Source: an uncultured Pseudomonadales bacterium
Lineage (GTDB): Bacteria; Pseudomonadota; Gammaproteobacteria; Pseudomonadales; Porticoccaceae
Assembly (NCBI GenBank): GCA_937998635.1
Contig: CALLDA010000124.1
Coordinates: forward strand, 1 to 6,935
Direction: 5' to 3'
Length of the DNA stretch: 6,935 bases
Made by a program: the position numbers and the translations under genes. How positions within the stretch are numbered: position 1 is the stretch's first letter; every line of letters begins with the position of its first letter. Shown here piece by piece: positions 1-5,834 of this stretch. The notes under the pieces are model-generated. The model made no database searches and was not told the DNA's origin. It saw only the letters and a program-made list of their open reading frames with translations.

Positions 1-338
1 CTGTCTTCCTGCCATTGTTGTGTGTCGGCGCTATAAAAATTATCAATCCCGGTTTCACCGACGGCAATTACCTGATCTCGACTGGCTAGCTTAAGCAGCT
101 CCTCAGGGTCGGGAACAGGCTGAGCTTCAAATTGAAGTGGGTGAACACCCACCGAAGTGTAAACATTGTCCAGATGGCCTACCAAAGCCTGAAGGGTTTG
201 CGCGGATTCAAGTGTGGTAGCCACGGATAGAAAATGCGTAACCCCTTGCTCACTACAGGCAGCCAGTAGCGCCTCTATAGACCCGCCATAGGGTTCCAGA
301 TCAAGGTGGTCAAGATGACAGTGAGAATCGATCAGCAA
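1..338 (-). CDS. tatD: TatD family metal-dependent DNase, N-terminal part (runs off the window)
   Basis: This is the N-terminal 112 codons of a TatD/YcfH-type hydrolase; the rest lies beyond base 1. TatD proteins are cytoplasmic TIM-barrel metalloenzymes with 3'-5' exonuclease or DNase activity. Visible metal-site motifs are SHCHLD (His6 and His8), VGVHP (His66) and AVGETGID (Glu95), all at usual family positions; the last is normally GETGLDYY/F but reads GIDNFY here. The start is taken as TTG at 338 because it gives MLIDSHCHL, the standard family N-terminus, and an in-frame TGA lies only three codons upstream (345-347), leaving no room for an ATG or GTG. No clear Shine-Dalgarno precedes it. 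The gene follows pilZ, as in Pseudomonas-type clusters. Family assignment is firm; exact substrate is not known from sequence. Confidence 0.93.
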   Translation of the reverse strand, partial: MLIDSHCHLDHLDLEPYGGSIEALLAACSEQGVTHFLSVATTLESAQTLQALVGHLDNVYTSVGVHPLQFEAQPVPDPEELLKLASRDQVIAVGETGIDNFYSADTQQWQED

Positions 339-466
339 TACAATTCAACCAACATTGCACAAACCCAAAAATAGACAACATTGCGATAGGCAAGGTGTTT
401 AGCCAAAAGTAACAAAGCAGGGCAAATTGCTAAAATAACTCTACAGTGTATAGGTGGGTCGCTCAC
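332..466 (-). CDS. Possible 44-aa hydrophobic small protein bridging pilZ and tatD
   Basis: An open frame begins at a GTG inside the last codons of pilZ and ends with a TGA that overlaps the tatD TTG start by 7 bases, filling the 102-base gap completely. The predicted peptide starts MSDPPIHCRVILAIC, contains a CPALLLLAK stretch and a second hydrophobic stretch VVYFWVCAMLV, has four cysteines, and ends ELYC. It could form one or two short membrane segments. There is no good Shine-Dalgarno, and T-rich noncoding DNA readily translates as hydrophobic residues, so it may be spurious. It matches no family I recognise. The overlaps at both ends fit translational coupling, but this is inference. Confidence 0.25.
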   Translation of the reverse strand: MSDPPIHCRVILAICPALLLLAKHLAYRNVVYFWVCAMLVELYC

Positions 467-797
467 TGGCTAGCAAACCAGCGAGATGTACTTCTATTTT
501 AGAGACGAGCGTTGCACTGCTTTCTTCAGGAAACTCAATGCCAACGCCCTGCCGCCGATGCCCAGAGCTTCCAGCAGGGCTGACCCAGACGATTTTCCCG
601 GTCAAGGGGATTTTATCTGGCTCGTCTATTAAGTCGAGGAGTACAAAAACATCATCGCCCAATGCAAATGGTTTACGGGTCGGGATAAATAAACCACTAT
701 TTTTCAAAAAAGGCATGTAGCATTTATACAACTCTTCGGCGTCTGTAAGCGCCAGATTAAGTATGCCACTGCGGATTCCACCACCATTTGTTTTCAC
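441..797 (-). CDS. pilZ: Type IV pilus assembly protein PilZ (PilZ domain, non-canonical)
   Basis: A 118-aa single PilZ-domain protein of the founding PilZ type, needed for type IV pilus biogenesis; in Pseudomonas and Xanthomonas relatives it acts in the cytoplasm through the PilB assembly ATPase and FimX (family knowledge). Recognisable blocks are EELYKCYMPFLKNSGLFIPT near residues 21-40, the ALGDDVFVLLDL strand, KIVWVSPAGSSG and GVGIEF. As in other true PilZ proteins, the RxxxR and [D/N]xSxxG motifs that bind cyclic di-GMP are missing: NSGLF stands where the second would be. Direct binding of the nucleotide is therefore unlikely. GTG at 797 is preferred over GTG at 806 because AGGTGG (803-808) overlaps the earlier one but sits 5 bases before the later. 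It lies 68 bases after holB. Confidence 0.92.
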   Translation of the reverse strand: MKTNGGGIRSGILNLALTDAEELYKCYMPFLKNSGLFIPTRKPFALGDDVFVLLDLIDEPDKIPLTGKIVWVSPAGSSGHRRQGVGIEFPEESSATLVSKIEVHLAGLLASERPTYTL

Positions 798-802
798 TAT
801 TC

Positions 803-808
803 CCACCT
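803..808 (-). promoter_or_regulatory. Ribosome binding site deciding the pilZ start
   Basis: AGGTGG on the minus strand lies 5 bases before GTG at 797. The alternative in-frame GTG at 804-806 is inside this element, so it cannot be served by it. This favours the shorter, 118-aa PilZ. Confidence 0.6.
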
Positions 809-865
809 AACTTAACGAGCATTTCGACGTCTGAATTAATGGTACCACAAGCATAACACCTGACA

Positions 866-1828
866 TTATTTGCGAGAAGCAGATTCCCGTTGCCGCCACC
901 CAGACAACAGATCTTCTATCAATAACTGCGGGTTAGGGTTGGCTTTGCTCGCCACTAATTTCCTGGCAAAGAGCAGCTGATCCATCAACACAAAATGCCC
1001 CCGAGCGGGCAAGAGATTTTTTATAACGGCCCTCGATATACTTTTAGTCAGGGAGGCTAACATCCACTCGATCAAATCGTTGGGCGCGACAGATTTCCAT
1101 TGCTCGGCAGCTTCAACAGGCGACAAAAGCCCCTGAGTAAGATTATCCAGCATGGTCTCAAACTGCTTAATTTGCTCGAAAGAGTCATCACCGATAAGGC
1201 GCGCCGCCCGCAGCGGTCGCCCCCCAGCCGCCTCCAGAAGCGATGCATAATCATCTGTTTCGACCCGATCACGCAACCACTCTATAGCCTGATCAGGATC
1301 AGGAACCGGGAATAAAAACTGCTGACAACGACTACGGATGGTCGCCAACAATTCGCTTTGTTGATGATGGATAAGAATCAACAAAGTCGCTTTGCCAGGT
1401 TCTTCAAGGGTTTTTAACAGGGCATTGGCGGCATTACGGGTCATCGCTTCGACTGGGTTAATCAACATCACCCGCCAGCCACTAAGCATAGCCGTGCCGG
1501 CAGAAAATCCAGCCAGTGCTCTTACCGCATCTACCGATATCGCCTTGCCTTTGCTCTCCGGTTCAAGCAACAAAAAGTCTGGGTGTGAGCCGGCTCCCAC
1601 CAGCAGGCAAGCCTTGCAGGACGCACACGCCTGGCCATCAACAGGAGAGTGACAAAGCACCCGGGCAACCAGGGCCATAGCAAAATGATACTTACCAACC
1701 TCAGAGGGGCCAGTCATCAACACCCCATGAGGCAACTTCTCAGTATCAAGCAGGCCCTCAAAAATTTGCCATTGCCGCTTCTGCCAGGCATATGGCATAT
1801 TCAGTGGCTTGTCTTCATGACTGGTCAT
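866..1828 (-). CDS. holB: DNA polymerase III subunit delta prime
   Basis: A 320-aa delta prime subunit of the clamp loader, which with gamma/tau and delta loads the beta sliding clamp at the replication fork. The N-terminal AAA+-like domain has a degenerate P-loop GPSEVGKY (residues 40-47; Tyr replaces Ser/Thr), a four-cysteine zinc module (Cys59, 68, 71, 74), the conserved NAANALLKTLEEP segment (132-144) and the SRC motif (166-168) that supplies the arginine acting on the neighbouring ATPase. A defective P-loop is usual for delta prime, which does not hydrolyse ATP. ATG at 1828 overlaps the tmk stop as ATGA, so translation is probably coupled; Met11 (MPYAWQK) is a possible alternative start that matches where many family members begin. 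The C-terminal third is less conserved but has the expected length. Confidence 0.95.
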   Translation of the reverse strand: MTSHEDKPLNMPYAWQKRQWQIFEGLLDTEKLPHGVLMTGPSEVGKYHFAMALVARVLCHSPVDGQACASCKACLLVGAGSHPDFLLLEPESKGKAISVDAVRALAGFSAGTAMLSGWRVMLINPVEAMTRNAANALLKTLEEPGKATLLILIHHQQSELLATIRSRCQQFLFPVPDPDQAIEWLRDRVETDDYASLLEAAGGRPLRAARLIGDDSFEQIKQFETMLDNLTQGLLSPVEAAEQWKSVAPNDLIEWMLASLTKSISRAVIKNLLPARGHFVLMDQLLFARKLVASKANPNPQLLIEDLLSGWRQRESASRK

Positions 1829-2460
1829 TGAGCGATAAACCCAGAATAAAACTTGTCCAGCACGCTATTGATATCGGCGGCCACCTGCTGCTCATTTTGA
1901 GACGCGTCGATTAGACTAAAGCGCTCAGGCTGACTGGCGATTTGCCGGTGATAGCCGTGACGAACACGATCAAAGAAGGCCAACTCTTCAGTTTCAAAGC
2001 GATCTCGCTCACCACGTTGTCGAACCCTGGTCAGACCGACCTCAGGATCAATATCGAGCACCAGCGTTAAATCGGGTTGTAACCCACCCTGCACCAGATC
2101 GGCCAATGTTTGTATCAGGTGAAGATCAACTCCCCGGCCACCGCCCTGATAGGCAAAGGTGGCATCGGTAAAGCGATCACATAAGACCCAGGTGCCTTTG
2201 TTCAGTGCCGGCAATATTTTCTCAGACAGATGTTGTGCCCGTGCTGCGAACATTAATAATAATTCGGCCATAACGTCCACTGACTGGGAACGATGACTAA
2301 GCAACAAAGTGCGCACCTCCTCACCAAGCTCTGTACCCCCTGGCTCCCGGGTGCTGATAAAGTCGATGCCTCGGCTAGACAGCCATTGTTCAATACAGGC
2401 AATATTAGTGCTCTTGCCAACGCCTTCTGTGCCCTCCAGAGTAATAAACTTACCTTTCAT
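1825..2460 (-). CDS. tmk: Thymidylate kinase (dTMP kinase)
   Basis: A 211-aa dTMP kinase, which phosphorylates dTMP to dTDP with ATP in the cytoplasm and is essential for dTTP supply. The P-loop is GTEGVGKST (residues 10-18), followed by TREPGGTELGEE (37-48), the DRF substrate motif (Asp95-Arg96), AYQGGGRG (103-110) and an arginine-rich lid RQRGERDRFE (147-156), typical of the enterobacterial-type enzymes that keep the catalytic arginine in the lid rather than in the P-loop. Length is normal. It starts 93 bases after mltG, with only a weak GGGTT before the ATG, and ends in the ATGA overlap with holB. Pairing a nucleotide kinase with a replisome subunit is the standard gammaproteobacterial arrangement. 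Confidence 0.97.
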   Translation of the reverse strand: MKGKFITLEGTEGVGKSTNIACIEQWLSSRGIDFISTREPGGTELGEEVRTLLLSHRSQSVDVMAELLLMFAARAQHLSEKILPALNKGTWVLCDRFTDATFAYQGGGRGVDLHLIQTLADLVQGGLQPDLTLVLDIDPEVGLTRVRQRGERDRFETEELAFFDRVRHGYHRQIASQPERFSLIDASQNEQQVAADINSVLDKFYSGFIAQ

Positions 2461-2526
2461 ATTGAACCCATGTTGCTAAGCATTGAGTGCTTGTCCTCGC
2501 TTTATCGGCTATTTACTGGTCGCCGA

Positions 2527-2586
2527 TTCATCGGGCAATGGTTTATCGGGCAATTACTTATCGGTCAACGGCTTATCGGTCAAGGG
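2527..2586 (-). repeat. Four-unit 15-base tandem repeat at the mltG 3' end
   Basis: Four units with exact 15-base period start at 2527, 2542, 2557 and 2572 on the plus strand; the cores read TTCATCGGGCAA, TTTATCGGGCAA, CTTATCGGTCAA and CTTATCGGTCAA. In the mltG frame the first two transcribed units encode PLTDK-PLTDK; the third begins with the TAA stop where a proline codon would fit, and the last two would continue LPDK-PLPDE. A further TTTATCGGC lies out of phase at 2501-2509. Confidence 0.85.
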
Positions 2587-3603
2587 AGAAGACCGATAAG
2601 CCTTCGCCCGATTCTTAATCTGATACTTTCGAACCGCTTTGTTGTGCTCCTCAAGGCTAGTGGAAAAATAATGACTGCCATCGCCCTTGCCGACAAAAAA
2701 TACAGCTTTACCGACCGCCGGGTGCAAGGCTGCCTTGACAGCAGCAACACCTGGATTAGCTATTGGGGTCGGCGGCAAACCCGTATTCAGGTAGGTATTA
2801 TAAGCAGATGCCTGGCGCAAGTGCTGCCTGGTGAGGTTACCTTTAAACGCTTCACCCAGGCCATAGATAACCGTAGGGTCGGTCTGCAAACGCATGCCTT
2901 TTTGTAGGCGCAAAACAAAAACCCCGGCGATTTGGGGTCTTTCCTCTGGCACCCCGGTTTCCTTTTCGATAATCGAGGCCATTATTAATGCTTCGTAGGG
3001 GTTTTCGTAAGGTAGCCCAGCTTCTCGATCCGCCCACAATCGCTCCAGTTGATCTGTCATTTCCTGATAAGCCCGCCGCAGTATCGACAAATCGCTGTCT
3101 CCTGACACGTAGGCGTAGGTATCAGGCGCAAACCACCCTTCTGGATTACTATGGCTAATGGTCAAGCGCTCCGAGATATCACTATAAGTCAAACCTGTCA
3201 GGGTCTGATCAAGGCCTTTGGCTCCGGCCAGGGCAACCAGCCATTGCTTTAAGGTCCAACCTTCTGGAAAGGTAATCTTGTGCTGTTGAACCGCGCCGCT
3301 GGTTAATTTCGCCAACAAGCTGACCAGCGTTTCACCGGAAGATAGTTGATAGTCACCAGCTTTAATATCGCTTAGCCCGTACAGGCGAGCATATATTTTT
3401 AGTAGCAACGAAGACTCGAGAACATTGCTCTCAACAAGATGCTCGGCGATTACATTAAGGCCCGCACCACGGCTGACAGTAAGTTCATAGCCATCTTCAA
3501 CTACAGTTAAGGGCTGAGTCACAGCCCCCTGAAACCACAAGCACAGCGCCACCGAACATACGGCTATCGCAACAAGAAAGGTCAGCGCTACTCGCCGAAG
3601 CAT
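2554..3603 (-). CDS. mltG: Endolytic murein transglycosylase MltG (YceG-like)
   Basis: A 349-aa inner-membrane lytic transglycosylase that cleaves nascent glycan strands and is proposed to terminate peptidoglycan polymerisation. A short cytoplasmic start (MLRR) is followed by one transmembrane helix (about residues 5-25). A LysM-like region follows (about 38-105), then the YceG domain with FPEGWT (112-117), ASIIEKET (209-216) carrying the catalytic glutamate Glu213, LQTDPTVIYG (239-248) and YNTYLNTGLPPTPIANPG (268-285). ATG at 3603 overlaps the pabC end by 16 bases, with GGGAAG about 10 bases upstream. After the conserved HNKAVRKYQ the protein carries a 22-residue basic, non-conserved tail ending in two PLTDK units; the DNA repeat continues beyond the stop. 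The tail is probably dispensable (inference). Confidence 0.95.
   Translation of the reverse strand: MLRRVALTFLVAIAVCSVALCLWFQGAVTQPLTVVEDGYELTVSRGAGLNVIAEHLVESNVLESSLLLKIYARLYGLSDIKAGDYQLSSGETLVSLLAKLTSGAVQQHKITFPEGWTLKQWLVALAGAKGLDQTLTGLTYSDISERLTISHSNPEGWFAPDTYAYVSGDSDLSILRRAYQEMTDQLERLWADREAGLPYENPYEALIMASIIEKETGVPEERPQIAGVFVLRLQKGMRLQTDPTVIYGLGEAFKGNLTRQHLRQASAYNTYLNTGLPPTPIANPGVAAVKAALHPAVGKAVFFVGKGDGSHYFSTSLEEHNKAVRKYQIKNRAKAYRSSPLTDKPLTDK
2570..2602 (-). repeat. Perfect 12-base inverted repeat inside the mltG 3' end
   Basis: GGCTTATCGGTC (2570-2581) and GACCGATAAGCC (2591-2602) are exact reverse complements separated by 9 bases. The left arm is part of the last 15-base repeat unit. 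The mRNA could form a strong 12-pair hairpin about 20 bases before the stop codon. No T-run follows on the minus strand, so it does not look like an intrinsic terminator. Confidence 0.85.
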
Positions 3604-4445
3604 GGGTACTGCTTCCCTAACTCAGCTTGAATTAACGCGGTCTGTGTCGATTCACTAGAAGGCGTCCCTGCTGTTGAAAACAAGGTCTGAGCTAAACCTC
3701 TAATCTCCGTCACCGAACTGATTCCCCTGACCGCATTACAGATAAATATCTCTTCCGCCCCCTGCAACATGCCGAGTTCAATATCCTGACATAGCGGAGT
3801 CAAATCTACGGCCGGCATCACTCGATCCATTAACAATTGGCGCATTACTCCAGCCACTCCCGACTTCTGTAAGGACGGTGTTAACCATTGCCCCTGATAG
3901 AGAATAAACAGGTTGCTACTGAGCGCTTCGATGACATTGCCAGTCTGATCGAGCAGTAATCCATCGCTTTTTGGGGGCAACTCGGCGGCAGCCATTACCT
4001 GATCCAGGCGGTTTAAGTGTTTGATTCCCGCCAGACGAGGGTTGTCAGGTAAGCGGTATTCGCAAAGCTTCAACCTTACTTCACTCGACCCGTGATCAAG
4101 CGCAAAATACTGGATCAAGCAGCGCGCTTTTGATTCACTGCTAGCAGAATCATAACGGTAGCCCCGCAATCCATCACCGGCGGTCAACACTAATTTAAGT
4201 AAACCTTCAGCTGGCAACTTGGGCAACAGACAATTAAGTTGGAGCTTTAGCGCCCTCAGATCGCAGGCGATCGACAGGGCTCTGGCCCCGCTTTCTAGCC
4301 GAGCCAGGTGCAAATCCAGCAATGGCAGCTCGCCTCGCCATAAGCGCATAGTCTCAAACAGGCCGTGACCGTAAAGCAACCCACGGTCGCTTGCGGGCAC
4401 AGACCCGGCGGGTTCACCATCGACAAACAACTCAGTAATGACCAT
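3588..4445 (-). CDS. pabC: Aminodeoxychorismate lyase
   Basis: A 285-aa PLP fold-type IV enzyme that splits 4-amino-4-deoxychorismate into 4-aminobenzoate and pyruvate for folate synthesis in the cytoplasm. The family blocks are DRGLLYGHGLFETMR (residues 20-34), the PLP-lysine motif GIKHLNRLDQV (Lys142), VIEALSSNLF (Glu173, Ser176-Asn178) and the C-terminal EEIFICNAVRGISSV. Similarity to branched-chain aminotransferases and D-amino acid aminotransferases is general to this fold, but the NRLDQV signature and position before mltG favour PabC. The ATG gives a normal N-terminus; no strong Shine-Dalgarno is seen, the nearest purine run (AAGGGG) being about 18 bases upstream. It is the first gene after the acpP terminator, so it should have its own promoter, which I could not identify. 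Its end overlaps mltG by 16 bases. Confidence 0.93.
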   Translation of the reverse strand: MVITELFVDGEPAGSVPASDRGLLYGHGLFETMRLWRGELPLLDLHLARLESGARALSIACDLRALKLQLNCLLPKLPAEGLLKLVLTAGDGLRGYRYDSASSESKARCLIQYFALDHGSSEVRLKLCEYRLPDNPRLAGIKHLNRLDQVMAAAELPPKSDGLLLDQTGNVIEALSSNLFILYQGQWLTPSLQKSGVAGVMRQLLMDRVMPAVDLTPLCQDIELGMLQGAEEIFICNAVRGISSVTEIRGLAQTLFSTAGTPSSESTQTALIQAELGKQYPCFGE

Positions 4446-4554
4446 AAACCAGGCGCTTGCCCCTTGCCCGTGAACTCACAGGACAAGTCCAAAGGGCAGG
4501 CACAGGGATCGGCATCTCATGCGCAGGCCGCAATGATAATTGGACATTAAATGG

Positions 4555-4584
4555 AAAAAGCCGCCTATGTGGCACCAGGCGGCT
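4555..4584 (-). terminator. Intrinsic terminator after acpP
   Basis: On the minus strand AGCCGCCT (4584-4577) and AGGCGGCT (4566-4559) form an 8-pair GC-rich stem with a 10-base loop, followed at once by a run of five T (4559-4555, the first in the stem). It lies 15 bases after the acpP stop, where fabF would normally begin, and should end most transcripts from the fab genes. Confidence 0.85.
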
Positions 4585-4598
4585 CGATATCGAGGAGA

Positions 4599-4835
4599 CT
4601 ACTTTAAATTGTTATTGATATAGTTAATTGCGTCTTGAACGGAAGCCAGTTTTTCAGCGTCCTCATCAGGTATTTCGGTATCGAACTCTTCTTCAAGAGC
4701 CATGATCAGTTCTACGGTATCGAGAGAATCAGCGCCCAGATCGTCTACAAATGAGGAATCTGGCTTTACATCTTCTTCTTTAACGCCCAGTTGCTCAGCA
4801 ACCATTTTTAATACGCGTTCGTCAATGCTACTCAT
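4599..4835 (-). CDS. acpP: Acyl carrier protein
   Basis: The 78-aa acidic carrier protein of type II fatty acid synthesis. It holds the growing acyl chain as a thioester on a 4'-phosphopantetheine arm, attached by AcpS to Ser37 in DLGADSLDTVEL (residues 32-43). The following recognition helix MALEEEFDTEIPDEDAEK is nearly identical to that of E. coli, and the length (78) is the same. ATG at 4835 is chosen over an in-frame ATG at 4844 because AGGAG (4847-4851) is only 2 bases from the earlier codon but 11 from this one, and MSSIDERV matches the family start. It lies 201 bases after fabG with its own likely promoter and is followed by a terminator, so it can be made in high amounts as a short mRNA. 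fabF, its usual downstream neighbour, is absent. Confidence 0.98.
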   Translation of the reverse strand: MSSIDERVLKMVAEQLGVKEEDVKPDSSFVDDLGADSLDTVELIMALEEEFDTEIPDEDAEKLASVQDAINYINNNLK

Positions 4836-4846
4836 GACAATCATTG

Positions 4847-4851
4847 CTCCT
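4847..4851 (-). promoter_or_regulatory. Ribosome binding site of acpP
   Basis: AGGAG on the minus strand is 11 bases before ATG 4835 and 2 bases before ATG 4844. Only the downstream ATG has workable, though long, spacing, which settles the acpP start. Confidence 0.7.
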
Positions 4852-4970
4852 GTTGATAGAGGTTTTGTTCAAACTTCTCTGTTTAAGCCATTCTGGCCAA
4901 GTTGTTCCGTCCATCGTCAATTTGGACTATTTCTAGTTAAAAAGGCTAAGCCTGGCTAACTTGGTGGCGC

Positions 4971-4998
4971 ATTTTACCTGAAAAATTTTATTACGTAA
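4971..4998 (-). promoter_or_regulatory. Candidate acpP promoter
   Basis: In the 201-base fabG-acpP gap the minus strand reads TTACGT (4998-4993), 16 bases, then TAAAAT (4976-4971), preceded by an AT-rich tract that could act as an upstream element. The -10 is good and the -35 poor. TTACGTAA (4991-4998) is an 8-base palindrome covering the -35. A start near 4964 would give a leader of about 128 bases. A promoter between fabG and acpP is known in E. coli; the exact site here is inferred. Confidence 0.45.
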
Positions 4999-5036
4999 CC
5001 GCTTTTATACGCTCATAAAACAAGGCCTGTTTCGAG

Positions 5037-5780
5037 CTAATTCATGTACATGCCGCCGTTAACTTCAATCGTTTCACCAGTTATGTAAGCTCCGCCATCA
5101 CCGGCCAAAAAAGTCACTACGGATGCTATCTCTTCAGGCTCACCGAACCGCGCTAAGGGTATATTGGTCAACATCGCTTCACGATTGCTATTACTCAACT
5201 CCCGGGTCATATCGGTATCAATAAAACCCGGTGCCACGGTATTAACCGTAATATTGCGGGAACCTATCTCCTTGGCCAGAGAACGCCCGAAGCCAGCAAC
5301 CCCTGCTTTTGTGGCTGCATAGTTGGTCTGCCCAGCATTACCCATGGAGCCAACGACCGAACTAATGTTGATAATTCTGCCCCAACGGGCTTTCGCCATA
5401 CCTTTAACGCAGGCCTTACTCAACCTGAAAATGCCGGTGAGATTGGTATCCAGCACCGCGTTCCACTCATCGTCTTTCATGCGCATCAGTATATTGTCTC
5501 GGGTGATCCCGGCATTATTGACCAATATAAGTGGTGCCCCATACTCTTCAGTTATGATTTTCACAGCCGCGCTGATGTCATCAGCATCGGCAACGTCGAG
5601 CCGTAAACCTTTACCTAGGACGTTTTTTTCGCCGAAGCGTTGAGTAATCCGCGCTGCGCCCTCTTCAGAGGTGGCAGTGCCGATCACAGTCGCTCCAGCA
5701 GTGCCCAAAGTATCGGCAATTGCCGCTCCGATACCCCTGCTCGCACCCGTAACCAGCGCAATTTTGCCTTCAAAATTCAT
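5037..5780 (-). CDS. fabG: 3-oxoacyl-ACP reductase
   Basis: A 247-aa short-chain dehydrogenase/reductase that reduces 3-oxoacyl-ACP to (R)-3-hydroxyacyl-ACP with NADPH, the first reduction of each elongation round; a cytoplasmic tetramer in studied members. Visible are the Rossmann nucleotide motif TGASRGIG (residues 11-18), NNAG (88-91), and the complete catalytic set Asn113, Ser141, Tyr154 and Lys158 (SSVVGSMGNAGQTNYAATKAG region). The C-terminus ITGETIEVNGGMYMN is typical of the true FabG rather than of a general SDR. ATG at 5780 has GGAGAGG a few bases upstream and gives the normal family N-terminus. It lies 78 bases after fabD, in the same order as in E. coli and Pseudomonas, and a TATAAT element in that gap may give extra transcription. 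Confidence 0.98.
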   Translation of the reverse strand: MNFEGKIALVTGASRGIGAAIADTLGTAGATVIGTATSEEGAARITQRFGEKNVLGKGLRLDVADADDISAAVKIITEEYGAPLILVNNAGITRDNILMRMKDDEWNAVLDTNLTGIFRLSKACVKGMAKARWGRIINISSVVGSMGNAGQTNYAATKAGVAGFGRSLAKEIGSRNITVNTVAPGFIDTDMTRELSNSNREAMLTNIPLARFGEPEEIASVVTFLAGDGGAYITGETIEVNGGMYMN

Positions 5781-5828
5781 ACCCGCCTCTCCGTTTGATT
5801 CCTGCTTATCATCATCGCTTTACCCACT

Positions 5829-5834
5829 ATTATA
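5829..5834 (-). promoter_or_regulatory. Candidate -10 element before fabG
   Basis: A perfect TATAAT on the minus strand sits 48 bases before the fabG ATG. No good -35 hexamer is found 16-18 bases upstream, so this is a weak candidate for a secondary promoter inside the fab operon. Confidence 0.3.

Noticed and set aside
1100..1831. Plus-strand open frames opposite holB
   Set aside because: They are antisense to a well-supported holB gene, have no recognisable motifs and no ribosome binding sites.
2293..2907. Long plus-strand open frame (204 codons) with FIGQ-type repeats
   Set aside because: It lies antisense to tmk and mltG, resembles no family, and its repeats are simply the mltG tandem repeat read backwards.
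4432..4515. 27-codon minus-strand frame (starting MPIPVPALW) overlapping the pabC start
   Set aside because: No ribosome binding site, no recognisable sequence, and such a length is common by chance; weaker than the acpP leader frame.
4480..4550. Short minus-strand frame starting MSNYHCGL, recalling the end of FabF (NSFGFGG)
   Set aside because: Only a few residues agree, the glycine-rich block is missing and the frame continues with unrelated residues; not enough to call a fabF remnant.
4446..4553. Search for a pabC promoter, including TTGGAC and TATCAT hexamers on the minus strand
   Set aside because: No -35/-10 pair with 16-18 base spacing was found, so no promoter is claimed.
5000..5036. 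Possible terminator after fabG (AAACA...TGTTT and TTTTAT...ATAAAA arms)
   Set aside because: Stems are only 5-6 A/T-rich pairs and would not support intrinsic termination.
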